Source of the DNA: Allomyces arbusculus
Taxonomy: Eukaryota; Blastocladiomycota; Blastocladiomycetes; Blastocladiales; Blastocladiaceae
Length of the DNA stretch: 27,658 nucleotides
NCBI GenBank assembly: GCA_027604705.1
Contig: JADHYV010000138.1
Coordinates: 1-27,658 of the forward strand
Direction of reading: 5' to 3'
In this document: positions 10,501 through 19,256 of the stretch, piece after piece
How the letters are laid out: every line of letters begins with the position of its first letter
Position numbering within the stretch: position 1 is the stretch's first letter
The notes under the pieces: generated by a model
Databases searched by the model: none
What the model saw: the letters and a program-made list of their open reading frames with translations, nothing else
What the model was told of the DNA's origin: nothing
Translations under genes and position numbers: made by a program

Positions 10501-12870
10501 GCCGACTCGATCATTTTCGACCGGCTTGCGACGGGCCAGGACGCGCTGCGCGGCACGACCTTGCAGCAACTGCAGTTTTTCGCGAACGATGGGTTGCGCA
10601 CACTGTGTCTCGCGTGGCGGCCGCTCGATGAAGCCGCGTTTGCCGCGTGGCACGCCGAGTACTCGGCTGCGGCGTTGCTGCCGACTGGCCGCGACGAGGC
10701 CATGGACGCGGTGGCCGAAAAGCTCGAGCGCGACTTGACGCTGATTGGCGCGACGGCGATCGAGGACAAGTTGCAGGACCAGGTGCCGGAAACAATTCAT
10801 AACCTGCTGCAGGCTGGGATCAAGGTGTGGGTGCTCACTGGGGACAAGGTCGAGACGGCGATTGCGATTGGGTTCTCTTCCAACCTGCTCGAGCCGTCCA
10901 TGACCCTGATTGTGATCCAGGGCGACGACTACTGGTCGACACGCCGGCAATTGCAGGACTCGTTGCTGACGCTTTTGGGCGCGGCACCTGCACTATCCGC
11001 ACCGAGTATTCCGGGGGTCGCGCGAGATCGGTCAGCGTCGACGTCGACGGGATCGTCGAGCGACCCGGCGAATGCGCGGTACGCGCTCGTGATTGACGGC
11101 ACTTCGCTGCGGTACGCGCTGCAGGACGAGAACCGGCTGCTGTTTCTCGAGGTCGGGTGCCGGTGCGTGTCGGTGGTCGTCGCGCGTGCGAGTCCTTTGC
11201 AAAAGGCGCAGGTGGTCGACCTCGTGCGCAAGGAGCTCGACTGCTTGTCGCTCGCAATCGGCGATGGTGCAAACGACGTGTCGATGATCCAGGCGGCCAA
11301 TGTGGGCGTGGGCATTGCCGGACACGAGGGCATGCAGGCCGTGCTCGCGTCGGATTATGCAATTGGCCAGTTCCGTTTCCTGCAGCGGCTCTTGCTCGTC
11401 CACGGGCGGTGGTCCTACCGCCGGATCGCCGTCATGAACCTGACGTTCTTTTACAAAAACATTGTCTGGACGCTGGCGCTGTTCTGGTTCCAATTTTACT
11501 GCGGGTTCTCGGCGGCCATCTTGTTCGAGTACTCGTAAGTTGCTTTTCTTTTTCCCTCGGAAAAGAAGCTCGGTGCGACTGGACCGAACTGACCTCTTCA
11601 CGCGCTTTATGTAGGTACATCAACTACTACAACCTCTTTTGTACGTCGAGTGCTCCGGCCCTTTCCCCTTACCGGCCGCGCTTTGCTATTTTTACGTTTG
11701 GCGACACTGCTGACCCGGCTGCTTCATCGACATGTAGTCACGGTCATTCCGACGCTCCTGATTGGCATTTTTGACCAAGACCTGCCCGAGTTCCGCGCCG
11801 AGGCGTTCCCGGAGCTGTTCAACGCCGGCATCCGCGGCGCCTACTACAACACGCTCAAGTTTGCGACGCACATTGGCTGGGCCATGTTCCACTCGCTCGT
11901 CGCCTACTTTTTCGGGTTCTACGTCTACACGGACGCGATTGTCTCGTCGCAGGGCGTCTCGTCGGACCTCTACGAGGCGGGCACGGCCATCGCCGCGTAC
12001 GCGATCTTCATTGCCAACACCTACATGGCGTGGCACATCAAGTCGTGGACATGGATCATGGTCGTCGGGCTCGGCTTCAACGCCGTCCTCTTCCCGCTCT
12101 ACGTCTGGGGCTACTCGCTCTACTCGTCGGACTCTCCAATCCTCGGACTTGATGCGCAGTTGCTCGGCAACACCACGTTCTGGGTCTCGCTGCCGCTCGC
12201 CATCGCCATCAGCATGCTCCCGCTCGTCGCGGTCGAGTACCTGGCCACGACCGCGTCCCCGTCAGACGTCGACGTGATCCGACAAATGTCCGACGCCGCC
12301 GTCGTGCGGCACTCGCACGTGCACGCCGCGTCCCCGTCCGGATCACCTAACGCGACCCACGCTGGGACCGCACCGCACGGCGTGCCGCACCCCGTCCCGC
12401 CTGTGCCGATCGATGTCGAAATGCACCCGACCACGCACGCCGCTGCCGTCTCGCCGCCACCCCCGGCGCCCGCATCGGCGGCCGCCGCACGGTGGGACAC
12501 GCTGCTCGACTCGATCACGAAAGTCGTCGACAAGGGCCCCGTCGCGCGACTGCGTGCGAAACCCGCAAGGCCGCGCCCGTCGTCGCTCCTGATGATGAGC
12601 GACCCGGATATGACGCGTCGCGCACAGCCGGTCACGGGCTTCGCGTTCTCGGGTGACGAGGAAATGCTGCTGGCAGCCGAAAGTTCAGCACGGGCGGCGT
12701 CCCCCGCGGGATCGGTGTCGCGCGTCGCGAGCATGTCCCCGACGCGGACGCACCATAGGGGGCAGCGGTCGGGTGAGTGGCGGCCGCCTGCGCCGAGGCC
12801 GCCGGCCGAGTGGGGGGCGGGTGGTGAAGAGGACGTGGAGTTGGCCGAGTTGCGTGGGAGGCCCGCATAG
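7529..12870 (+). CDS. Dnf-type P4-ATPase (phospholipid flippase), seven exons
   Basis: Exons 7529-8614, 8694-9535, 9611-9686, 9764-9844, 9922-11534, 11615-11640 and 11738-12870 join in phase to 1618 aa. P4-ATPases move phospholipids to the cytosolic leaflet of plasma, Golgi or endosomal membranes, usually with a Cdc50-type partner. Seen: NLAEQFRRVANSYF before TM1, A-domain SLDGETNLK (near residue 369), PISLYVSVE in TM4, the phosphorylation site DKTGTLT with Asp707, nucleotide-binding KGAD, TGDKVETA (near 1001), GDGANDVS (near 1142) and YNLFFTVIPTLLIGIFDQD. The PISL motif and SWNLSDDLGQIEYVFSDKTG block resemble yeast Dnf1/Dnf2 more than Drs2 or Neo1. Odd: about 195 residues precede the core, a Pro/Ala/Asp-rich insertion of about 100 residues (near 434-537) interrupts the A domain, and a disordered tail of about 200 residues follows TM10. 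The sixth exon is only 26 nt. The ATG was chosen as the first in the open frame, with a good A at -3. Confidence 0.95.
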
Positions 12871-13336
12871 CCGAAGGTTGGAGATGAGAGTTATGGGGGG
12901 TATGGGACTGTATCATTTATTTTCGTGTGTGGGTGGGGCAGGATGCGCGCGACAAGGCGCGCCAGCGGGCGAGAGCCGGTTTTGGATCTGATTCCTTTTT
13001 CATGCCCGTCTTGCTTGCATCATTCGTGGTTGTCTTTATTCGATCCTGAGCACACACGCAGCCCAGCGCGCAGGCCTCGGAACCGGGCATGCTCGACGCT
13101 GCCGCACAAGGTCGACGAGCTGAGGCGATTTTTGTCTCGCACATCACGCCGCTTTCACGTTTGGAGAAGCATCCAAGTCGATTGAAATGCGTCGACCGTC
13201 GGCTGTGAACGGCAAGACGTAATATTTTCTCTCGTCATCGCTGAGTGCCCGACGTGCACAGCAGCGACTTGGTGCAAAGTAATCTGTTGCTGCGCGAACA
13301 CCTTGTCCACCGGAAACCAACGCAATCCCTGCAATT
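12871..13336. other. Intergenic between P4-ATPase and DIM1
   Basis: Holds the 3' flank of the flippase gene and the promoter/leader of DIM1. AT content rises near 12900-12920 and 13220. On the minus strand, 13144-13310 reads without interruption and gives moderately protein-like text ending in ISIDLDASPNVKAA, but no start, family or splice partner was found. Confidence 0.4.
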
Positions 13337-14003
13337 ATGGCGGTTGGTAGCTCATTCGCAAGCGTCACCGACCCATGACCCCGCACGACTGACCAGAAGC
13401 CACTGTAGTTCTTTCTCCCGCACCTGACCAACGGATGGCAAGTCGACCAGGCGATCTTGTCCGAGGAGGACCGCGTCGTCGTAATTCGATTCGGGCACGA
13501 CTGGGTACGTTTCCACTTTTTCCTCCACCGACCTTATTTGCTGTAACGCTTTGCCCAACACTCAAGAGACCTCACCACCGCTAGGCCATACTCTACTAGG
13601 ACCGCGAGTGCATGATCACCGACGAGACGCTCTATTCCATTGCCGATAAAGTCAAGAATTTTGCCGTGATCTACTTGGTCGACACGACCGAAGTGCCTGA
13701 CTTCAACAAAATGTACGAGCTCTACGACAATTGCACGATCATGTTCTTTTTCCGCAACAAGCATATCATGGTGGATCTCGGCACGGGCAACAACAACAAG
13801 ATCAACTGGGCCGTGTCTGGTGCGTGTTGGATTCGTTGGGGTAGCAGGTGGGACAGGGGCGGAACAGGATTGACGAGCGCGCGTATGATTGTGTAGACAA
13901 GCAAGAGTTGATTGACTTGATCGAGGTCGTCTACCGCGGCGCGCGTAAGGGCCGCGGCCTGGTCGTCTCGCCCAAGGATTACTCGACCAAGTACAAGTAC
14001 TGA
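13337..14003 (+). CDS. DIM1: U5 snRNP thioredoxin-like protein (DIM1/DIB1/TXNL4A), four exons
   Basis: Exons 13337-13342, 13409-13504, 13600-13819 and 13897-14003 join in phase to exactly 142 aa, the length of human and yeast-type DIM1. The protein is an essential, redox-inactive thioredoxin fold in the U5 and U4/U6.U5 snRNP that must leave for spliceosome activation. Seen: FLPHLTNGWQVDQAILSEE, RVVVIRFGHDWD, a CMITDETLYSIA segment, EVPDFNKMYELYD, MFFFRNKHIM, DLGTGNNNKINWAV and the C-terminal KGRGLVVSPKDYSTKYKY, nearly identical to animal and plant proteins. The first coding exon carries only ATG GCG, followed by a 66-nt intron with the unusual donor GTTGGT, a CTGAC branch sequence and a TAG acceptor. 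This start is inferred from the expected length and the in-frame stop immediately before FFLPHL; a different 5' exon is possible. Other introns are 95 and 77 nt. Confidence 0.96.
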
Positions 14004-14555
14004 GCGGGTCGAGGGTTGGGCAGGTGCCGGGAGGCTGTGTGTCGTTAGCAATACGGAAATACGGATTGTGTTTTGTTGACTAGTTTCCTTTTCCCTCCAC
14101 CGTAATTCCTATTCTTCAGCATGTTCGGAGATCAGGAAAAGCAGCACTCACAGGCACTCTCGCCCCGCGGACGACCACCAGTTCACCGATCAGCCTGGTG
14201 CACCCGCCGCCAGCAACCACTTCGTGCCCCTGCACCAAATGGCCGTGCAGTAACAGGTCGTGGCCTCGCCGAGCACGGCTTCGTTGGCCAGCGCCAGCAC
14301 GAGCACAAACGACAAACGCGTCTCGCAGAGCCGCATGCGGGACACCAACACATCAGGCGCCGCCACATGATGCTCGCGCGCCAGTCGCGTTCCTCGAGCG
14401 GTCCCCTGTCGGCTATCGCTCCACCAGTAACCACCAAGCACGTCAGCGCTCACGACAACGACGACGATTCCGTTTAAGCGTGAGCCGTTACTCGCACCAC
14501 GAAGGCGCTCCTCACCCATCATCACGATCCAGCGCGTCTCAACCCATCCATTGCC
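14004..14555. other. Intergenic between DIM1 and the zinc-domain gene
   Basis: The left part is the DIM1 3' flank, AT-richer around 14040-14120. Between about 14120 and 14480 both strands are open in several frames. On the minus strand two short protein-like islands occur (LSFVLVLALANEAVLG near 14320-14270 and LIGELVVVRGARVP near 14190-14150) in different frames. No family was recognised and no gene is called. No phosphatase domain that could belong to the following zinc-domain gene is visible. Confidence 0.4.
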
Positions 14556-15134
14556 ATGCAATCACCGACCAACGCATCAGCACCAAGTGCCTCAACTGGC
14601 TCCGCCACGGCCGCCGTCCCAAGGCCCGCGATGGCGCACCCGCGCGTGACCGTCGCAACCCGTGGCGGCATCCTCTCGAACTCCCGCACCCCCACCCCCA
14701 CCGCCCCCGTCACCCCATCGGCCTCGTCCTACCGATGCCCCAAGTGCCGCACGACGCTCTTCACCGCATCCGACGTGGTCGCGCACGATCCGGCCGACGC
14801 GCGCGCCGCGCACGTGCGGTTCCGGCACAAGGGCGTGGCCAATACGTCCGTGTGCACGGTCCTGAACGTCGCGCCCAATCTACCGTGGCTCGCCGAGGAA
14901 GTGGCGCGCGGCGAGGTTGAGGGCAAGATGGTGTGTGGCGGGACGTTGCGCAACGGCGCGAAATGTGGGGCCAAAGTGGGCGAGTACCACTGGCAGGGGT
15001 CAACGTGCACGTGCGGCCAGTGGGTCGCGCCGGCGTTTTTGGTGCCGAGGTCCAAGGTTGACGCGGTCGTCACGGCACCGGTGGCGGGGGCAGGGACGGT
15101 GGCCGGTGCGGCAGGTGAGAGTAGGAGGGCGTGA
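14556..15134 (+). CDS. Stand-alone Yvh1/DUSP12-type zinc-binding domain protein
   Basis: Single exon, 192 aa. After about 58 residues of Ser/Thr/Pro/Ala-rich text comes the cysteine-rich C-terminal domain of the dual-specificity phosphatase Yvh1/DUSP12: YRCPKCRTTLF with Cys61 and Cys64, His77, Cys100, GKMVC at Cys127, KCGAKVGEYHWQG with Cys137, TCTCGQWVAPAF with Cys151 and Cys153, and PRSKVD, all in family order. The phosphatase domain that normally precedes it is absent: the protein is far shorter than Yvh1 (over 300 aa), and neither this frame nor the 550 bases upstream show an HCx5R signature. In yeast, Yvh1 releases Mrt4 from pre-60S ribosomes, and the zinc domain suffices while phosphatase activity is dispensable, so a ribosome-assembly role is plausible but inferred. 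It could instead be a paralogue or a fragment whose upstream exons I cannot see. A second Met at residue 26 is an alternative start. Confidence 0.85.
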   Translation: MQSPTNASAPSASTGSATAAVPRPAMAHPRVTVATRGGILSNSRTPTPTAPVTPSASSYRCPKCRTTLFTASDVVAHDPADARAAHVRFRHKGVANTSVCTVLNVAPNLPWLAEEVARGEVEGKMVCGGTLRNGAKCGAKVGEYHWQGSTCTCGQWVAPAFLVPRSKVDAVVTAPVAGAGTVAGAAGESRRA

Positions 15135-15419
15135 ATGACGATGATGGAGTGTGCGACCGTGTATAATAATGTTCAATGTTTAACTTGTGCCCTGATCGTG
15201 TTCGTGCTGGGCACGGCCCAGCGTCGTCTTTGTCATGAAAGGTGGTATGTGGAGAGAGACGACCAGGGTTGCAGAGTCGTGATCGCGTCCTCCCAGCTTC
15301 CCACGCACGACGCGTCGGCCGAGTTGACCGGGGCTGCTGGACCCGTTCTCCACGATCCTCCCACCTGCGTCGACTTTCTCTCTCGAGCGCGCGAAAACCA
15401 CGCTCGACAACAAGCCATC

Positions 15420-16962
15420 ATGGACCAGTATCCCGTCTCAGGCCACGCCACGCCCTACCCGCCCGTGCCCTATCCGCCGGTGCCCTACCCACCCGTGAAT
15501 GCGATGCCGCCCAATGGCACCCCTGGCGCTGGCGCTCCCGGCAGCGTGCACAGTTCGCGCGAGCAGATGCCCGACGCGCGCGGTCCTCAGTTAAACACGG
15601 GCTCTTCCGCGAGTCTGCGCCAGAACCCGCCGCAGCCGGCGCAACCGGCGCAACCGGCGCTCCCGCCGCGCGACGCGACCGCCGTCAAGCCCCATGGCGG
15701 CAGTAAGTTGGCCAAGTGGCCAGTAGCCCTGGCCATGGGCATGATCGTGACGGCGCTCGTGGCCGCGATCGTGCCGGTCCTGCTCGTCTACCAGAAGACG
15801 ACGGCGACGCGCGAGTTGGCGCGGTACAGTCTGGCCGCGGCCGCGGTCGCCCGTGGGAGCGCGCCGCCGCGCGATTACCTCGGGATGGAAGTGCGCGTGT
15901 CGAACGTGGATGTGGTCCAGGGGGTCGGCACGTTGGCGCTGACCAAGGTACGTGCCGCAACTATTCTGCACTGCGATGATTTGTTGAGACTCACTTGTTC
16001 TTTCGTGCTGGTGCAGATCACGCCCTATGGCCGGTTCGCCGTGGGCGGCGCGTCGGCGTTCTTGCACGAGGACATGGACCTGGTCGTGAATGGCAACCGG
16101 TTCACGCTGTATGCCGGCACACCCGCGCAGGAGATCGACGCGACGTTCACGTTCACGGGCGGGCAGGCGAGCATGTACCCGTTCAACTCGGTACGGTTCT
16201 CGCTGCTGCTCCTGCTCTTTGACTTGACCGCGACTGACGCGTATGCCTCGGACGACAGCACACGGCCACGGTCAACCTCTACGCGATCACCGAATCCGAC
16301 CGGCAGCAGCTCGCGGCCGACCTGGCGGCCGGCAACCCCCCCTCGCCCCAAACGTTGGTCCCGCTCGATCTGACGGTCGTTGGCGGTGCGCAACCCGTCG
16401 CGCTCAACGTGACGGTTGGCACGACCGGCCGGTCCGGCGCGCTCATGGCCATTGCCCTGACCGTTGCGCAAACGCCGCTGACCATGGCGTTTTCGGGCAT
16501 GGTCTTTGCGGCCATGTGGCTCGTAGCGTTGACGACGGTCGCGCTCGCAATTGATGCCGTCTGGTCGGCGCGGAAGGTGGATGCGCGCGCGGTCGTCATG
16601 GGCGGGATTGTGTTGGCGGCGATGCCCTTGGTACGGAACTCGCAGCCAGGCGTCGGACCGATGGGGTCGGTCGTGGATTTGGCGGGGCTGTACTGGTACG
16701 TTTGCGCGCTGGTGGTGTGTGTGTGTGTGTGGGGGGGGGGGGGAGGGGGGTTGCGAGAGTCAGGGCTAATGATCGATCGTGTAGGAACGTTGGGCTCGTT
16801 GCACTCGCGCTGATTCTCGTCACGATCTCGTGGATGGCGCAGTTGCGCGACAGCAGCAAGGCCGCGCAGACCCAGCAACAGCAACAGCAGCAGGCCAAGG
16901 TCGACGAGCAGTACGTGGCGCGCGTTGACCCGATGGAGCCGCCGACCAAGACGATGATGTAG
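15420..16962 (+). CDS. DUF4436-type membrane protein, four exons
   Basis: Exons 15420-15947, 16017-16190, 16259-16695 and 16785-16962 join in phase to 438 aa. Seen: a Pro/Tyr-rich N-terminus with three YPPVP-like repeats (residues 11-25), a membrane anchor near residues 98-124, an extracytoplasmic beta-rich domain ending in the family's MYPFNS hinge (normally YPFD), then ATVNLYAIT, and a C-terminal block of three further membrane helices containing the characteristic VRNSQPGVGPMGSVVD. This layout fits DUF4436, known in bacteria and fungi, function unknown. The last helix is followed by a short Gln-rich tail (seven Gln). Introns are 69, 68 and 89 nt; all donors begin GTACG; the third holds a (GT)n/G-run. 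The frame stays open upstream to 15135, right after the previous gene's stop, but 15420 is the first ATG giving a sensible N-terminus. A cell-surface or endomembrane location is inferred. Confidence 0.85.
16714..16750 (+). repeat. (GT)n plus G-run inside an intron
   Basis: Eight or so GT units lead into about fourteen G, one A and six G, all in the third intron of the DUF4436 gene, between donor 16696 and acceptor 16784. The transcript strand is the G-rich one, so an RNA quadruplex is possible. The tract is also prone to slippage and sequencing error. Confidence 0.9.
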
Positions 16963-17905
16963 GCCGGCCACATGGTCGGGACGCGGTGGAGAAGGGGCAA
17001 GGGGCGGACGTGGATGAGATGAAGGTATCGAGGACTGGCAGAGGAGCGGGACTCTCGGGCCATACGGGCAGTTGGGCGCGCACGCCGGTTGTGCGCGCGG
17101 AAGTCGAAAGGGTGCCGACTCCGGGAATAGCAATAATTCATTCAGTTTATGGTCGTCGTCGCCAGCGTCCCAGTCCCCGTTTGCGATCCAAATACCGGGA
17201 GCCTGGCGGTGTGGGCACCAGAGCCAACCCTCCGGCCCGCGGGGATGATCCAGCGTCGCAGTAGCGCCGCCCGATCACACCGTGATCAGTCCACTTGGCG
17301 CTGGCCACCACGCAAACCGAGTGCCAGCGCACGACCACCGACGCGACACACCTCCCCCCTCCCGCTCGGCGATGGCATCGGCATGCACTCGTGCTCGCGA
17401 CACGCACGGGTTGTGCACACAGTCCACTGCACCGGCCTAGGCCATGTCCAGCACGCGACGTCGCCGCGGCCCGACCTGCCGGCCGTCTAGCGCGGCGGGC
17501 CCAAAAGAGGAGCCAAAATGTCTCGGCGTCATGGTGCCCCTTTGGCCGCGCGCGCTCGGGCGCGTTCGCGCCCGGGTGGCATCCCAGACGCGCGCGGCTG
17601 CCGCGGCGATCCACCGCGACGACGGCCTCTGGCGGCGACACAGGCGATTCGGCCCCTTCTCCTCAAAACGCGACCGGGCCACTTATTGTCGCAGCTCGTT
17701 TTTGCCACCTGCCGTCGCCGTCGCTGCCGCCGCGCTGGACTGGGCGCCGCTGGCGCGGTTCCCACGTTGTGCGTGCCCAACCGACCGACTCCACGACGCG
17801 CGCCAACTAGACGCGCGCGTGCACGACTTGGCTCCACTTGACCGCCAAGCCTGATCTTGCCCTACCTCGCGCCCAACCCGACTCGGCTCGACTCAACACG
17901 CCGCC
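16963..17905. other. Intergenic, no recognisable gene
   Basis: Nothing was recognised on either strand. An AT-richer patch at about 17126-17150 may be the 3' end signal of the DUF4436 gene. The right part is presumably the promoter and leader of the Sec2/Rabin8-like gene and is C-rich just before its ATG. Long open frames on both strands are Arg/Ala/Pro-rich composition artefacts. Confidence 0.45.
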
Positions 17906-19057
17906 ATGCATCCACGCACGACCGGCACGCTGCTGCCGCTGCCGCTCCCGCTCCCTCTGTCTCTGCCCCGCTCCGCACCGCTCCGCACGGCCGCACCCAC
18001 CAAGCCCTCAACCGCGCCGGCACCCTCGCTCACGGCCGCCGCGCTCGCCGAAGTCGAGGACCTCGCGCAATCGCTCTTCGAAGCCGCCAACGCCATGGTC
18101 GCCGCCGAAGCCGCGCGCCGCGCCGACGCCGAATCCACCGCGCGCGACTTGGCCTCCCAGCTCGCCCTTCTCTGGCGCCGACCACGTCGCCGCTCCCCCA
18201 CTCTGACCATGGCCGACATTGACCCATCCCGGCTCGTCGCGTTCCTCGACTATGTGACGATCGCGCCGACGTGCGCGAACCCCGAGCAATTGCCGTTTGC
18301 GCACGACGCGATTAGCGTGGACGTGGTCCCGTGCCTCGCGTTCCCGCCGCGCGCGGCCGTCCAGGGGGAGACGCTGGTGGACGCGATGTGGGCCGGGTCC
18401 GTCGGGGTCGATTGGGCGGTGTGCGACGCCGGGATCGATCCGGCTGAGCACGACGCGCCGCCGCCACGACGCAGCAGCGCCAATGCCGATGCTGTCGATG
18501 CGAACGACCACTGGTTCACGCCGCCGCCGTCTCCGACCCTCGCCGCATCCTCGACGGTGGCCGTCCCGCTACCCGCCGCGCCCCCGCCGCGACCGTGTGC
18601 GCAGTGCGCATCGTCGCGCGCCGTCGCGACCGTACGGTTTGCGGATCAGCGCGGAAACGTGCCCGTATGCCGGTTCTGCGCGGACCGCATCGACGCGTGC
18701 GGTGCGCTCGTCGCGGAATTGCGCCGGCTGGCCGCAGGTGGCGACGCCGTGCAGCGCAATATGCTGGATGCATGGCACGACGTGGTCGATTTGCGCGCAC
18801 GGATCGTGTATGCGCGGTTGGGGAGTGGCGGAATGTGGTGGGTGCGGCGGGCGCAGGGTGAAGGGGAAGAGGAGGACGATGATGATGATGGTACGGAGGT
18901 GGGGGCGCGAGATGCGGACGTTGAGATGGATGAGCGGAGTGATGAAGAGGAGGAGGATGAAGAGGAGGAACGTCGTGGCCGCACACGGCACCGCCGTGGA
19001 GAACAGCCGTGGGTCGACACGGTCGAGTCGGCGCTGTCCAACGTGTCGATGGCGTGA
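17906..19057 (+). CDS. Sec2/Rabin8-like Rab exchange-factor protein
   Basis: Single exon, 383 aa. Residues about 48-88 (EVEDLAQSLFEAANAMV...) match the conserved Sec2 helix of Rab8/Sec4 exchange factors (human Rabin8: ELEDLTASLFEEAHKMV). The C-terminal half has two Cys pairs (PCAQCASS and VCRFCADRIDACG) and a helical block ending in DLRARIVYARLG, matching the Rabin8/GRAB C-terminal region (CRYRIT-VCNFF...LRKEMSLAKLG). The family activates Rab8/Sec4 on secretory vesicles and, in animals, for ciliary membrane delivery. Odd: the coiled coil is about 40 residues, much shorter than in Sec2, so exchange activity is uncertain. Between residues 180 and 225 lies a Pro/Ala-rich linker, and the C-terminus is very acidic with runs of Asp and Glu encoded by GAT/GAG repeats. 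The ATG is the first in frame with CGCC before it. No intron is needed. It ends 199 bases before the convergent coiled-coil gene. Confidence 0.75.
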   Translation: MHPRTTGTLLPLPLPLPLSLPRSAPLRTAAPTKPSTAPAPSLTAAALAEVEDLAQSLFEAANAMVAAEAARRADAESTARDLASQLALLWRRPRRRSPTLTMADIDPSRLVAFLDYVTIAPTCANPEQLPFAHDAISVDVVPCLAFPPRAAVQGETLVDAMWAGSVGVDWAVCDAGIDPAEHDAPPPRRSSANADAVDANDHWFTPPPSPTLAASSTVAVPLPAAPPPRPCAQCASSRAVATVRFADQRGNVPVCRFCADRIDACGALVAELRRLAAGGDAVQRNMLDAWHDVVDLRARIVYARLGSGGMWWVRRAQGEGEEEDDDDDGTEVGARDADVEMDERSDEEEEDEEEERRGRTRHRRGEQPWVDTVESALSNVSMA

Positions 19058-19256
19058 GGTGAGAGGGTGGGCGAAGAGGTCGGCATGTTGGCCGACAAAG
19101 TACAAATTGATTTGTCTGTGCAAGTTCTTCACGGAGCGTCATCATCGATGTTGACACAGCATCGTTTGCACGGTCCCAAAACATCATGACATACCAAAGA
19201 CCAGTCCACTCGAGTCTCGCGCGCCCACCCAATCCGAGTCTCATCGGTGCCCAGGC

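Noticed and set aside
13144-13431. 95-codon minus-strand open frame overlapping the start of DIM1
   Set aside because: Half of it is antisense to DIM1; the rest has some protein-like text but no start, homologue or splice partner.
14540-14600. HCHAITDQR text just before the zinc-domain gene, resembling a phosphatase HCx5R signature
   Set aside because: The spacing is six residues, not five; it lies in another frame from the zinc domain, and the surrounding text has no phosphatase fold features.
15135-15419. In-frame extension of the DUF4436 protein back to the stop of the previous gene
   Set aside because: No family relevance; it would place a leader-like stretch before the repeat N-terminus. 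Kept as 5' leader.
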